64,000 nucleotides of DNA, from the NCBI RefSeq assembly GCF_003233655.1, contig NZ_CP029830.1:484501-548500 (forward strand), given 5' to 3'. Source of the stretch: Azospirillum ramasamyi. Lineage in GTDB: Bacteria; Pseudomonadota; Alphaproteobacteria; Azospirillales; Azospirillaceae. This document shows positions 37,297 to 46,177 of the stretch, piece after piece. Each line of letters starts with the position of its first letter. Within the stretch, counting starts at the first letter, position 1. The translations under genes and the position numbers were made by a program. Below the pieces are notes generated by a model that was not told the DNA's origin, did no database searches, and saw only the letters and a list, made by a program, of their open reading frames with translations.

Positions 37297-37440
37297 GGCT
37301 AAGAACCGTAGCTGGCGCACTATCCATTAGAGGTAGCCCAGCCTGTCAAAGCACAGACCCAGTTTCAATCTATTTTTGAGAGACAGCCTGCATCCACGTA
37401 ACTCTTGCGAGCATATCGTAGTATGCGAAGAACTCAACCT

Positions 37441-37789
37441 TTAACCGGCTGGAGGGACGCGCACCTCTGCCAGAAGCTCGTCGAAGAACTCGGCGTAAGG
37501 CTCCGGCAAGGTACCCGCGACCCAATAGGCGAAGGCGTCGCAGTACCATTCCTCAGCGATGGCATTGTGGTTGGACAGGAGCTTGCGCGATACCGGATCG
37601 GCGAGCCACCCGAGGTGGTTCATCCGGCGCAGAAAATCAGCGTGTCCGGCCTCGATACCTCGGCGCACCGCGCCGGGGCTGGCTTCCTGGGCTTCCAGAA
37701 GCTCGACAACGAAATGGGCGTATTCATGCAGGATGACGAAGGCGATCTCCTGCTCAGACCCGACGCCCCACTGCGCCAGGGCAGCGAGC
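37441..37789 (-). pseudogene. HEXXH metallopeptidase-like gene, 3' part (split by IS21)
   Basis: The C-terminal piece contains AFVILHEYAHFVVELLEAQEA, a zinc-peptidase HEXXH helix, and AEEWYCDAFAYWVAG, whose EEWxCDAFA resembles the distal E-x-x-x-D zinc motif. A stop lies just inside the IS21 end. Removing the IS and one CGAGC copy joins it in frame to 40155-40380, giving a 189-residue protein. It is 145 bases upstream of hxsD on the same strand, so it was probably part of that locus. Confidence 0.7.
37785..37789. repeat. IS21 target-site duplication, left copy
   Basis: CGAGC at 37785-37789 is repeated at 40155-40159 directly after the right end of the IS21 element. Four to eight bases is the expected range for the family. 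Confidence 0.8.
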
Positions 37790-37901
37790 TGTCAGTGCCG
37801 ATTGGATACTCCCCGGAAAGGGCGGCTGAAAATTCCCCAGGCTAACGCAACGGCAGGGCTCCGGGGCGTACGCCCCGGAGCCCTGCGACCGCCCGTCGCC
37901 C

Positions 37902-39218
37902 ATGATCACCCTCCGAGGCGGAGGGAGAGGGCCGGTGGTCAGACTTGGGGAACTCGTCATGATTCTCGATCTCGCCCGCGAGGGCCTGTCGGTGTCGGCG
38001 ATCGCACGCCGCACCGGCCTGGATCGCAAGACCATCCGCAAATACATCGCCCGCGGATTGGAGGCGCCCGCCTACACCCCTCGGCCGGCTCGGCCGACGC
38101 TGCTCACACCCTTCGAGCCCTATCTGCGGGAGCGCCTGCGGGCCTTTCCTGATCTCAGCGCCCGCCGCCTGCTGCGGGAACTCAAGGAGCGCGGTTACAC
38201 CGGCGGCTATACCATCCTGAAAGCGGTGGTTCGTGCCATCCGTCCCACCCCGTCACCGTCCTTCGAGCGTCGCTTCGAGACGCCGCCCGGCAAGCAGGCC
38301 CAGGTCGATTTCGCCTTCTTCAAGACGACCTTCACCGACGAGCCCGAGGTGGAGCGGATCGTCTGGCTGTTCTCCATGGTGCTCGGTCACAGCCGCATGA
38401 TGTGGGCCCGTTTCGTCGCCCGCCAGGACCTGCAAACCGTGCTCCGCTGCCACATCGCCGCCTTCGACAGCTTCGGCGGCGTGCCGGAACAAATCCTCTA
38501 CGACCGCATGAAAACTGCCGTGCTGGGCGAGATCGAAGACCCCGATCAGCCGACCCAAGGCATCGCCTACAATCCCAAGCTCCTCTCCCTGGCCAGCCAC
38601 TACGGTTTCCTGCCGAAAGCCTGCAAGCCGTACCGCGCCAAAACCAAAGGCAAAGTCGAACGGCCCTTCCGCTATGTGCGCGAGGACTTCTTCCTGGCCC
38701 GCAGCTTCCGCAATCTCGAGGACCTGAACATCCAGTTCACCCAGTGGCTGGATCAGCTCGCCAACCGCCGTCGGCACGCCACCACCCAGCGGGTCGTCGC
38801 CGAGCATTTCGCCGAGGAGCGCCCCCACCTCAAGCCGCTGCCGGCCGGCCCCTTCAACAGCGTCCTGGCCCTGGAGCGCCGTGTCACCCGCGACGGCATG
38901 GTGTCGGTCGGCGGCAACCTCTACTCCGTGCCGGATTGCACCCGCCGGCGGACGGTGGAGGTGCAGGTCACCGCCGGCACCGTTACCATCCTGGAGGACG
39001 GCATAGCCGTCGCATCCCACCCGGCGCTGGAAGGACGAGGCCAGCGGCGCATTGCCACCGGACACCGGACCCAGCCTCCACCGCCCAACAGCCAGACGCC
39101 CAGGGAGGTCGCAACGCCCCCGGCACCTCCGCTGCAGGGCGGCACCGTCACGCCCCGCTCGCTGGCCATCTACGACACCATCGGCCGCCACTTGGCCGGC
39201 CAGCCGGGGAGCCCGTGA
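37902..39218 (+). CDS. istA: IS21 transposase IstA
   Basis: A 438-residue transposase. A helix-turn-helix (REGLSVSAIARRTGLDRKTIRKYI) is followed by the DDE core: PGKQAQVDFAFFKT (first Asp), GGVPEQILYDRMKTAV (second Asp) and KPYRAKTKGKVERPFRYVREDFF (Glu). The start may be later, for example ATG 37959 after GGGGAA. The frame ends overlapping istB by one base. Full length, so the element is probably functional. Confidence 0.9.
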   Translation: MITLRGGGRGPVVRLGELVMILDLAREGLSVSAIARRTGLDRKTIRKYIARGLEAPAYTPRPARPTLLTPFEPYLRERLRAFPDLSARRLLRELKERGYTGGYTILKAVVRAIRPTPSPSFERRFETPPGKQAQVDFAFFKTTFTDEPEVERIVWLFSMVLGHSRMMWARFVARQDLQTVLRCHIAAFDSFGGVPEQILYDRMKTAVLGEIEDPDQPTQGIAYNPKLLSLASHYGFLPKACKPYRAKTKGKVERPFRYVREDFFLARSFRNLEDLNIQFTQWLDQLANRRRHATTQRVVAEHFAEERPHLKPLPAGPFNSVLALERRVTRDGMVSVGGNLYSVPDCTRRRTVEVQVTAGTVTILEDGIAVASHPALEGRGQRRIATGHRTQPPPPNSQTPREVATPPAPPLQGGTVTPRSLAIYDTIGRHLAGQPGSP

Positions 39219-40090
39219 TGAGCACCACACCGTTGGAAGCCGGCCCCGCCACCCTCGACCGTATTCGCCAATATCTGGTTGGGCTGAAGATGCCGCGCGC
39301 CTTGGAAGCGCTGGAGCACATCCTGCGCCGGCTGGAACGCGGCGAACTCTCCGCCCTGGAGGCCATCGACGCCCTGCTGGGCGAGGAACTGACGCTGCGC
39401 GAGGGACGTCGCATCAAGGCGGCCCTGAAGATGGGCCGGCTTCTCTCCATCAAGACGCTCACCGGCTTCGACTTCTCCTTCCAGCCTTCGCTCGACCGCG
39501 ACAGGATCATGACCTTGGCGCAGCTCGACTTCGTCGACCGGCACGAGGTGGTCCATTTCCTCGGCCAGCCCGGCTGCGGCAAGACGCACCTGGCGCTCGC
39601 TCTGGGAGTGGAGGCCGTCAAGGCCGGCCGCTCGGTCTACTTCGCCACCCTGGCCGACATCGTGAGCTCGCTGGCCAAGGCCGAGCGCGAGGGGACCTTG
39701 CGGGAACGCCTGCGCTTCTTGTGTCGGCCACAGCTGCTGATCGTCGACGAGATCGGCTACCTGCCGGTGATCCCCGGCGGCGGCAACCTGTTCTTCCAGC
39801 TCGTCAACGCCCGCTATGAACGCGGCGCCATGATCCTGACCTCCAACCGCGGCTTTTCCGAATGGGGCGATGTCTTCGGCGGCACCGTCGTCGCTTCCGC
39901 CCTGCTGGACCGCCTGCTGCACCATGCCGTGGTGGTGCAAATCGAAGGCGCCAGCTACCGCCTGCGCCGCCACGCCGAACTGATGCCGGACAACAACCGC
40001 AGCAGGCCGATCACCGCCCCACCGCCGGCACCACGACGCCGAGGCCGGCCACCGAAAGCGAGGAGCGCCGACACCGAAGCCAATCCATAG
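39218..40090 (+). CDS. istB: IS21 helper ATPase IstB
   Basis: A 290-residue DnaA/DnaC-like AAA+ ATPase. Walker A is FLGQPGCGKTHLALALG, Walker B is LLIVDEIGYLPVIPGGG, and sensor I is AMILTSNRGFSEWGDVFGG. It helps IstA choose the target. The C-terminal tail is Pro/Arg-rich. The ATG overlaps the istA stop as TGATG. Confidence 0.92.
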   Translation: MSTTPLEAGPATLDRIRQYLVGLKMPRALEALEHILRRLERGELSALEAIDALLGEELTLREGRRIKAALKMGRLLSIKTLTGFDFSFQPSLDRDRIMTLAQLDFVDRHEVVHFLGQPGCGKTHLALALGVEAVKAGRSVYFATLADIVSSLAKAEREGTLRERLRFLCRPQLLIVDEIGYLPVIPGGGNLFFQLVNARYERGAMILTSNRGFSEWGDVFGGTVVASALLDRLLHHAVVVQIEGASYRLRRHAELMPDNNRSRPITAPPPAPRRRGRPPKARSADTEANP

Positions 40091-40154
40091 CCCTTCAAAC
40101 CATCTGGGGATTTTTCAACCGACCGTTCTGAGGAAACTTCATTCGGCCTTTACA

Positions 40155-40380
40155 CGAGCCAAGCCAAGTTCAGTCGGACGTTTGCCGTGCCCTTGCTGTG
40201 CAGACCGATCGCAGCGCCCGGCCGATGAAGCTCCTCAATGAAATAGCTGACGCTGCACGGTGGCAGGCCGCCCAAGCCCTTGGCCTTCAACAGGCGGTTG
40301 GCCAGCGCAGCCGCAGGTGCGACGAATTCGTCAGCCACCTGCGACTGCTCGATGAACTGCGCCGACGGCAAGAACCGCAT
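40155..40380 (-). pseudogene. HEXXH metallopeptidase-like gene, 5' part (split by IS21)
   Basis: Starts at ATG 40380, 8 bases after GGAGAC, reading MRFLPSAQFIEQSQVADEF and running to NLNLAWL, where the IS21 begins. After excision the sequence continues AALAQWGVGSEQEIAFVILHEYAHF. The N-terminal part is helical and unassigned. The product is lost as it stands because the IS adds a stop within two codons. Confidence 0.65.
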
Positions 40381-40733
40381 ATCATGTCTCCATTGCCCGT
40401 CGAAGACAGATGGGGACGAGCAGGAGCCCACTCTATGGGGTTGCCCATCCATACGCTTCTTTGCAGGCGGCCCTCGGGGTCACCCATGGACCTGAGGCAT
40501 TTTGGTTGCCCGGCTTCTGCATACGGCGTGCATAATTGTGCCTTGGATCTCAGACAGCCTTTTAACTTCGAGGTCGCCAAAAGGAGCCGATGCTCTAGCG
40601 ATGCCCAGGCCGGTCGCAGTATGTTTCCGGTGCATGGCTTATGGGGGATGTTTCTTGTTCCCTAATACTCGGATTCAATTGAGAGTGTTTTCACGGAAGA
40701 CGGTAGGAAACAATAAGGGCTAACGGAAAACAT
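40381..40733. other. Intergenic region, no gene seen
   Basis: About 350 bases between the split peptidase gene and the divergent HNH gene. No convincing gene or repeat. The right 80 bases are AT-richer and probably hold the promoter of the HNH gene at 40734. Confidence 0.4.
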
Positions 40734-41588
40734 ATGCCGCTTCTCTATTATTGGCGTGGCGACAACTACGCTCGCGATCTAGACTTTGGCACCGCCTATC
40801 ACTTGAACCAAGCAAACCCACTGCTCCACGAGATTGATCTCGGCGACAGTCTTTGGGCCTTCACCCGGCGACGGGACGGCGTCTACGTGCTGGTGGCCGA
40901 ACTGGTCGCGTCCGCGAAGACGCTGAACCCCAAGGGCTACCGGTATGGTCCCTACCGGCTCTGGGGCGACCTGCGGCGATCCCGGTATTTCCAGGCCGAC
41001 GGCCAGCCGGATGTCACGATGCAGATCCGCAGTCTGTCCATCCGGGCCGGTGGTGACGTGCTCGGCCGGGCTTTCCAAGGACATTCCGCCGTTCGCCGGA
41101 TTTCAGAAGCCGATCACCAGCTGCTGGCTGCGTATGCAACCAAGCTCCCACGCGAGCCACGTGCGCGGCTGGTCCCCGAGGAACGACTTGAAGCCCTTCT
41201 GCTCGCCGGGGATGAGGAGGCCGTGGCTGTCCTCATACGCGACGAGGAGCCTGGCCTGGCCGAGGAGCGGCGACGTTACCTGACAACGGAGGCCGTCCGG
41301 CGCGATCGGCAGCATGTGGAGGCCCTGCGCGACCTGTATGATGGCAGGTGCCAGATCTGCGAGTGGGCGCCCCGGGCGCGGTACGGTGCCGACATCTGCG
41401 AGGGGCACCACGTGCGCTGGCTCAGCCGCGGGGGAGATGATGCGCTGACCAACATGGTGCTGATCTGCCCAAACCATCACCGGGCCATCCACAGGGTTGA
41501 CGCCCCTTTCGATTTCGCGGCCGGTGGTTTCCTCACAGCCGACGGAATCGAGTGCCTGTCGCTGAACCGGCACGAGATCTCCGCGTAA
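40734..41588 (+). CDS. HNH endonuclease with N-terminal unassigned domain
   Basis: A 284-residue protein. The C-terminal HNH domain is clear: RCQICEWAPRARYGADICEGHHVRWLSRGG, then TNMVLICPNHHRAIH (about residues 205-245), with Cys pairs and the GHHV catalytic His. The first 115 residues (LLYYWRGDNYARDLDFGTAYHLNQ, SLWAFTRRRDGVYVLVAELV) look like a modification- or DNA-sensing domain of the type seen in EVE/McrA-like nucleases, but I cannot assign it. It is the first of three HNH genes in 5.3 kb. Confidence 0.75.
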   Translation: MPLLYYWRGDNYARDLDFGTAYHLNQANPLLHEIDLGDSLWAFTRRRDGVYVLVAELVASAKTLNPKGYRYGPYRLWGDLRRSRYFQADGQPDVTMQIRSLSIRAGGDVLGRAFQGHSAVRRISEADHQLLAAYATKLPREPRARLVPEERLEALLLAGDEEAVAVLIRDEEPGLAEERRRYLTTEAVRRDRQHVEALRDLYDGRCQICEWAPRARYGADICEGHHVRWLSRGGDDALTNMVLICPNHHRAIHRVDAPFDFAAGGFLTADGIECLSLNRHEISA

Positions 41589-41659
41589 GTCCTTCATGCC
41601 GATGCGGTCCCTGAAGGACTGGAGGGCTTCCTCCGCGCTTCGCGGCGCTGGCCGCGGAG

Positions 41660-42013
41660 TTGCCGGGCACAGGGTTGATGGCGGAAGAGGTGTATGGCGG
41701 CGTCTTGGAAGGTGGGACCTGCTGGTTGGCCTATCAGGCAGTGAGATCGGATACGACGTTCTGGTCCACGCTGTCCCAGGATGCGGCGGACGCAATCTCC
41801 TTCGACGCCGCCTGCCATCTCGCCTCCGCCGGGAGCGGCAATGGCATGTCCCCGAAGCAGCGCCTGAACGCCTTGATGCTGCTTTCGAGCCTCAATCCGA
41901 AGATTCTCCCCCTAGCGGACTCCGTCAGGCAGGAAACGACGCTGGCGGTTCCTCGACGCCCTGCCGAGGAGTCAGCTGGCCATTCCACTCCAGCAGCTGC
42001 TGTGTCGCCCTGA
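41660..42013 (+). CDS. Hypothetical protein, weak call
   Basis: A 117-codon frame between the HNH gene and the convergent methyltransferase-HNH gene, overlapping the end of the latter by 89 bases. The segment SDTTFWSTLSQDAADAISFDAACHLASAGSG has natural composition. There is no good ribosome site and no recognised domain; a start at MAEEVYGG (41678) is also possible. It may be spurious. Confidence 0.3.
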   Translation: MPGTGLMAEEVYGGVLEGGTCWLAYQAVRSDTTFWSTLSQDAADAISFDAACHLASAGSGNGMSPKQRLNALMLLSSLNPKILPLADSVRQETTLAVPRRPAEESAGHSTPAAAVSP

Positions 42014-43742
42014 GCATCAACCGCTTCGCGGCTACGGCCTCCAGGACTGGCCCCGAGCGAACCACGCCATCAAGTACCGCTTCTACCGGCAACGACGCGG
42101 CCGCTTCCCGACCGAACCGGCGCGCCAGGACATCGCCGTCCCGAAGATATGCCCGCTCCCACCAGTCCGTAATCCGGTCGCCGCACCGGTCCAGCAGATC
42201 GGCCGTGATGAGACGGTCCGCCTTTCGGTGTCTGTTCACGCGGGCGTCGGCAGGCATCAGATTCCACAGGTCGGCATTGGGCCATGCGGAGAACGGCAGG
42301 CAATGGTCGATGTCCAGACCCTCCTGGCGCAGCTTCCGGCCGGTCCACACGCAGTAGACCGGCTGCCCGGCATCGAACATGGCGGCGGTGAGGCGCCGGA
42401 CCTCGGCCGTGCCGCGCTGGGGATCGAGCCAAGCGAGAGCCTCGGCGATATGGCCTTCAGCCACGGAGCGACCTTGACGGGCAAGGTACTGCTGCATCAG
42501 CCGAGTCCACTCCATGGTGAGCGCGGGTTCGATCCAAGTGTTCAGGCGCGTCAAGGCGAACCAGACGTTCAGCGGGATCCGGAAGTCGCCAACCGACCAC
42601 AGATAGGGCGCGTCCAGCACCAGCCGTTCGCCGATCCGGGGGCCGCGCCGGGTCACGGCGCCGAACACCTGCCGATCGCTGCCCGGGTACGTGATGTAGT
42701 GCGCAGGCATCTCGGCGATCGTTCTCGCCGCGTCCCGAATGGCCCCCGCCAGCGCTTGGCCAGCATCTCCCAGGAACTCTGCGCCGACCCGGAGTTCGGG
42801 CGGCGCGGCGCCAGCAAGCCGTCGGAAGGGTTCCTTGACGAAGCCGAGCCCGCCCCCGTTCCGGCTGGTCGGCGTCTGCGGCAGATCAGCCGCGACCAGC
42901 GGCAGGAACATCCTGATCCAGTAGAGGGCGATCAGCCCGAGCGGGAGAACCACACCATCATCGCCGTCGGCCATGGCGAGACCGGGGGAGGCATCGGCCG
43001 CCCGCGCGACCACGCGCAGCAGGGCCAGCTTGTAGCTGCTGGATTTCGCGTCATTGAGGACGATATGCCGGATCAGCGGCAACGCGCTGGTGCCGTCATC
43101 CGCCAATTGGACAACGACGGTTTCCCAGCTGACGTCCGACCGGCCGAGGCGGTCTGGCGTCTTGATGACCCGGCTGACCATTGCGCCATGCTCGGCCGCG
43201 AGGCGCTCGATCTCGGCGCGGTTGACGGGGAGCATCGGCCGTTCCGGATCGCTCGGCCCATGCCGCAAGCTGACGATCATCCGGCCACCCGGCTTCAGCA
43301 GCGTCACCAGTTTCCGGAACGCGCGCCGCCGGTCGGCCGGGAGCACGTGCATCCAGACGGCAGCCAGCAGGATTAGGTCGAACACCATGCCGGTGCGGTG
43401 GACCCGCTCCAGTCCCGGCAGCCGGTCATCCATCCACTGGATCCCGGTTGCCGTGTGCCTGCGGGCGGCCTCCTCACGCATTCCAGCCGCCGGTTCGACG
43501 GCGACAACGGAATGGCCGCGGCCCGCCAGCCAAGCCGCATCGCGGCCGGACCCGGCGCCGACATCCAGCACGGCTGAAGGCTGGGACGGCATCAGGTCGA
43601 GGACGTCGGCGTAGAGCTCCTCGAAGGCGACGGTCTCGTACTGGGCGACGAACTCCTGGGCGCGCCGCGAGTATGCCGCCACGGTGTCCCCGTTCGGCGT
43701 CGTATCGAGATGCTCCGGTGCTGTCGGGTGAGGATCGGTCAT
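41925..43742 (-). CDS. SAM methyltransferase fused to HNH endonuclease
   Basis: A 605-residue protein from ATG 43742. Residues about 55-160 are a class I methyltransferase: SAVLDVGAGSGRDAAWLAGRGHSVVAVEP is motif I, DLILLAAVWMHVLP follows, and LVTLLKPGGRMIVSLRHG is the late strand. The middle (about 210-450) is unassigned. Near residue 463 an HNH-like nuclease appears: YCVWTGRKL, GLDIDHCLPFSAWPNADLWNLMPADARVNRHRK. The methyltransferase resembles small-molecule or protein enzymes more than DNA ones, since it has no DPPY motif. The fusion suggests a self-contained conflict protein. Confidence 0.75.
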   Translation of the reverse strand: MTDPHPTAPEHLDTTPNGDTVAAYSRRAQEFVAQYETVAFEELYADVLDLMPSQPSAVLDVGAGSGRDAAWLAGRGHSVVAVEPAAGMREEAARRHTATGIQWMDDRLPGLERVHRTGMVFDLILLAAVWMHVLPADRRRAFRKLVTLLKPGGRMIVSLRHGPSDPERPMLPVNRAEIERLAAEHGAMVSRVIKTPDRLGRSDVSWETVVVQLADDGTSALPLIRHIVLNDAKSSSYKLALLRVVARAADASPGLAMADGDDGVVLPLGLIALYWIRMFLPLVAADLPQTPTSRNGGGLGFVKEPFRRLAGAAPPELRVGAEFLGDAGQALAGAIRDAARTIAEMPAHYITYPGSDRQVFGAVTRRGPRIGERLVLDAPYLWSVGDFRIPLNVWFALTRLNTWIEPALTMEWTRLMQQYLARQGRSVAEGHIAEALAWLDPQRGTAEVRRLTAAMFDAGQPVYCVWTGRKLRQEGLDIDHCLPFSAWPNADLWNLMPADARVNRHRKADRLITADLLDRCGDRITDWWERAYLRDGDVLARRFGREAAASLPVEAVLDGVVRSGPVLEAVAAKRLMLRATQQLLEWNGQLTPRQGVEEPPASFPA

Positions 43743-43848
43743 GACCAAACACTGCCGTGCTGGCAAGGAAAGTGGGAGTCGCCTCGACACCATTGCCGAG
43801 ACGCGGAACCATCCGGCTCGCCGCGGCCGACGGAAAGCAGGTGCCGGA

Positions 43849-44958
43849 TCATGCCGCCTTAGCCCTCGCCGAAGATTGCCTCGAGCGGAGCCCCCGCCAT
43901 AGGCGCATCGCCGATCTCACCTTGATGAAGAGGCCGATCAAGAGCGATATCGCGCCGAGGATGGCGGCGATCAGGGCCAATATCAGCTTTGCGGTGATCT
44001 TCACGATATGGGCCATCGCAGAAAACACACGCTTCCCGGCAAGGCGGAACGCGCCGCTTACCGGCTTTCCCAGGGCTTTTGCCGCACGCTCTGCATCTTG
44101 CAATTCCTTGACGTCGTCGACATGGCGCAGGATGGCAAGGGTTCGGGAGGGCGACGTCACCCTGCTGACCTGAGCCACCGAGGCGAGTACGCTCTGCACC
44201 TCCCTCGTATCGACACGGGCGGCGTGGCTGCGGGCGGCTCTCGCCAGATCGTCGACGCGGTACCAGGGGATCCCAGCCACCGATTGGCGGAACGCCGACG
44301 TTTTGACGGCCCGGGCGACAATCCAGGAAAGCTCATCCTGGAACCGGGCGGTCAGCTTGCCGGTCTTCCTTGCCAGCTTAGCCAGGGAGAGGCCCGTCTT
44401 GATCGGCAAGGCGCCTCCCGCCGTGACCACGGTCGCCGCTGACATCGACACCCCGGCTATCGACAGCCCCAGCACCAAATCATCGACCGGCTCGTCCCGC
44501 ACGATGCGGGACGCCTGTTCCGTCAGGTCACGAATGTCGCCGACCACCGTCAAATCCGAGGCGATCGCTGCGGCCATTCCAACGGTCCCCTCCCCTTCGC
44601 CGGTTACGAACCCCGTTGCGGCCCGCCAGATGTTCCTTTCCGCAGCCCGCAGGCCCGAGTTCTCGTCCGCGAAACGGGTGCGCAGCGCGGGGTCGACCGG
44701 CACCTGGAGGAGCTCGGCGACGTCGAGATAGTCTTCGGCCTCCTCGGGTGCGTCACGGTCCAACGCCGACACGATCTGCTGCTCGAGGCGCTCCTTGGGA
44801 GCGACCTGCTTCAGCATAGTGATGAGAGCGTCCCGTACATCGGCATCGGTCGGAACGGTATCGGTCAGCGAGACGGTAAACGGCGTCACGACTATGGCGA
44901 CCGAAAGCCCGGCGACCATCATTCGACGCGCCATCCGGGCCGTGGCCGCCAAGCCCAT
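43849..44958 (-). CDS. Hypothetical membrane protein in nuclease cluster
   Basis: About 369 residues if it starts at ATG 44958; the frame is open further upstream, and no start has a convincing ribosome site. A hydrophobic N-terminal segment (MMVAGLSVAIVVTPFTVSL), a central one (LVLGLSIAGVSMSAATVVTAGGALPI) and a C-terminal one (LILALIAAILGAISLLIGLFI) are separated by helical, charged stretches. Family not recognised. It lies between the methyltransferase-HNH and the HNH genes on the same strand, 91 bases after the latter, so the three may be one operon. Confidence 0.6.
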   Translation of the reverse strand: MGLAATARMARRMMVAGLSVAIVVTPFTVSLTDTVPTDADVRDALITMLKQVAPKERLEQQIVSALDRDAPEEAEDYLDVAELLQVPVDPALRTRFADENSGLRAAERNIWRAATGFVTGEGEGTVGMAAAIASDLTVVGDIRDLTEQASRIVRDEPVDDLVLGLSIAGVSMSAATVVTAGGALPIKTGLSLAKLARKTGKLTARFQDELSWIVARAVKTSAFRQSVAGIPWYRVDDLARAARSHAARVDTREVQSVLASVAQVSRVTSPSRTLAILRHVDDVKELQDAERAAKALGKPVSGAFRLAGKRVFSAMAHIVKITAKLILALIAAILGAISLLIGLFIKVRSAMRLWRGLRSRQSSARAKAA

Positions 44959-45049
44959 TTGCGAGCGGCCATCTGGGTTGGCGGGAACTGAGGATGGAAA
45001 CCGATTCACTGGACGGTCGCCGTGGAACGCTGGCGGGCAGATGTCATGG

Positions 45050-45979
45050 CTAGGCTGCCTTCCTGAACCGCTCAAACCGGACCGCAAGCCGGTCAGGATC
45101 GGGCTTCATCAGGTCCTCGCGCGGCATCCGGATCACCTGTCCCTTGAGTGCTTTCAGCCCGAGCTCCAGCATCGGCCCGTCATGCTGCTCGAGCAGGCGT
45201 TCGGAGATGTGGATGCGATGGTCGGGGTCGATGCCGATCAAATCCGCATCGTAGGCGGCGTGATGCAGTTTCGACATGCAAATGCCATTGCGGATGTCCG
45301 GCTGCCCACGCTCGACGTCGCCGTCGGGAATGATGTGGGCGGCGTCCACCAGCCTCACTTCGGGCAAGCCGGTCAGCGCACACCGGCCGCCATAGGCCGC
45401 GACCACGCGCTCGCGGAACGCTGACTGGTGCAGCCGCTGCTTGACCTGCCTCAGCGCGTACCGGCGCTCGTCCGGATTTGGCGGCGTCCAGAGGGTGGCA
45501 GTTTCCGCGAGAGGCTTCGGAGCCAGCTTTACGGACAGCGATCTGTGGTCCCACTCCACGACGTAGGCCGGGAAGATCGGCTCGTAGGAGCCTGGGGAGA
45601 CGCCGTAGAAATAGATGAGCGGAAGCTGCTGCTCCATGGCGCCCCGAAGCAGCCGATTCTGGGTATCGTCCGGGTTCGATCCCTTGAAGGCATAGTCGAG
45701 CGTATCGGTGGCCGTCCGCAGCTTAGAATCAGACTCCAACTGGTCATGATACCAGACCCGGCCGCCGGGCTTCGGAACGACCGTCTTCACACTCAGCACA
45801 CCCTGCATCTGGCGCGGTTTGAAGATTCCTTGCGCGGCGCTGGCGAACAGGATGTGCTCCTGGCCGCAGGAGAACCCCTGCTGAATGGCGCTCCAAGGCA
45901 ATGCGTTCCCGTGGAGCGGCGCCAAGAGGCGCAGGCGCTCGAAGGCTGCAAGCCGGATAGAGGCGTCAGGATCGTTCAT
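45050..45979 (-). CDS. HNH restriction endonuclease (COG3440-like)
   Basis: A 309-residue protein from ATG 45979. The N-terminal two thirds (LDYAFKGSNPDDTQNRLLRGAM, PLIYFYGVSPGSYEPIFPAYVVEWD) are typical of predicted restriction endonucleases of the COG3440 group, which may sense modified DNA. The HNH_2-type domain is RCALTGLPEVRLVDAAHIIPDGD followed by NGICMSKLHHAAYDADLIGI. It is probably the first gene of a minus-strand group with the membrane protein and the methyltransferase-HNH fusion. Confidence 0.8.
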   Translation of the reverse strand: MNDPDASIRLAAFERLRLLAPLHGNALPWSAIQQGFSCGQEHILFASAAQGIFKPRQMQGVLSVKTVVPKPGGRVWYHDQLESDSKLRTATDTLDYAFKGSNPDDTQNRLLRGAMEQQLPLIYFYGVSPGSYEPIFPAYVVEWDHRSLSVKLAPKPLAETATLWTPPNPDERRYALRQVKQRLHQSAFRERVVAAYGGRCALTGLPEVRLVDAAHIIPDGDVERGQPDIRNGICMSKLHHAAYDADLIGIDPDHRIHISERLLEQHDGPMLELGLKALKGQVIRMPREDLMKPDPDRLAVRFERFRKAA

Positions 45980-46177
45980 CGGCCCAGGAGCATCAGATCG
46001 GACGTCAAAGGGTAGCAGCTTCCTCGCCGCCGTACAGGCAGATTGTACCCTCTCGAGAGGGCTCCCGCCTCGGATGTGAACCGCCCCCACATCAGCGAGT
46101 ATCGCAGCCCATAGCTGACCGTATGATCGAACGACTGGCGGGCCTTTTAATGGAACGTGCGCTGCTGAAGGAGCCCA

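Larger units (their letters stand above)
37790..40154 (+). mobile_element. IS21-family insertion sequence, complete
   Basis: A 2365-bp element with istA and istB. The first 51 bases (TGTCAGTGCCGATTGG onward) align without gaps to the inverse of the last 51 (TGTAAAGGCCGAATGA onward), both ending in ATCCCCAG or TTCCCCAG; this is the long imperfect end typical of IS21. It starts with TGT, ends with ACA and is flanked by CGAGC on both sides. It interrupts a HEXXH peptidase gene. Confidence 0.9.

Noticed and set aside
38402..39217. Upstream extension in frame with istB through most of istA
   Set aside because: The Pro/Arg-rich sequence is the alternate frame of istA; istB starts at ATG 39218 by overlap with the istA stop.
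42520..42535. GGTTCGATCC resembling a tRNA T-loop
   Set aside because: It lies inside the methyltransferase-HNH coding sequence and no acceptor or anticodon arm can be formed around it.
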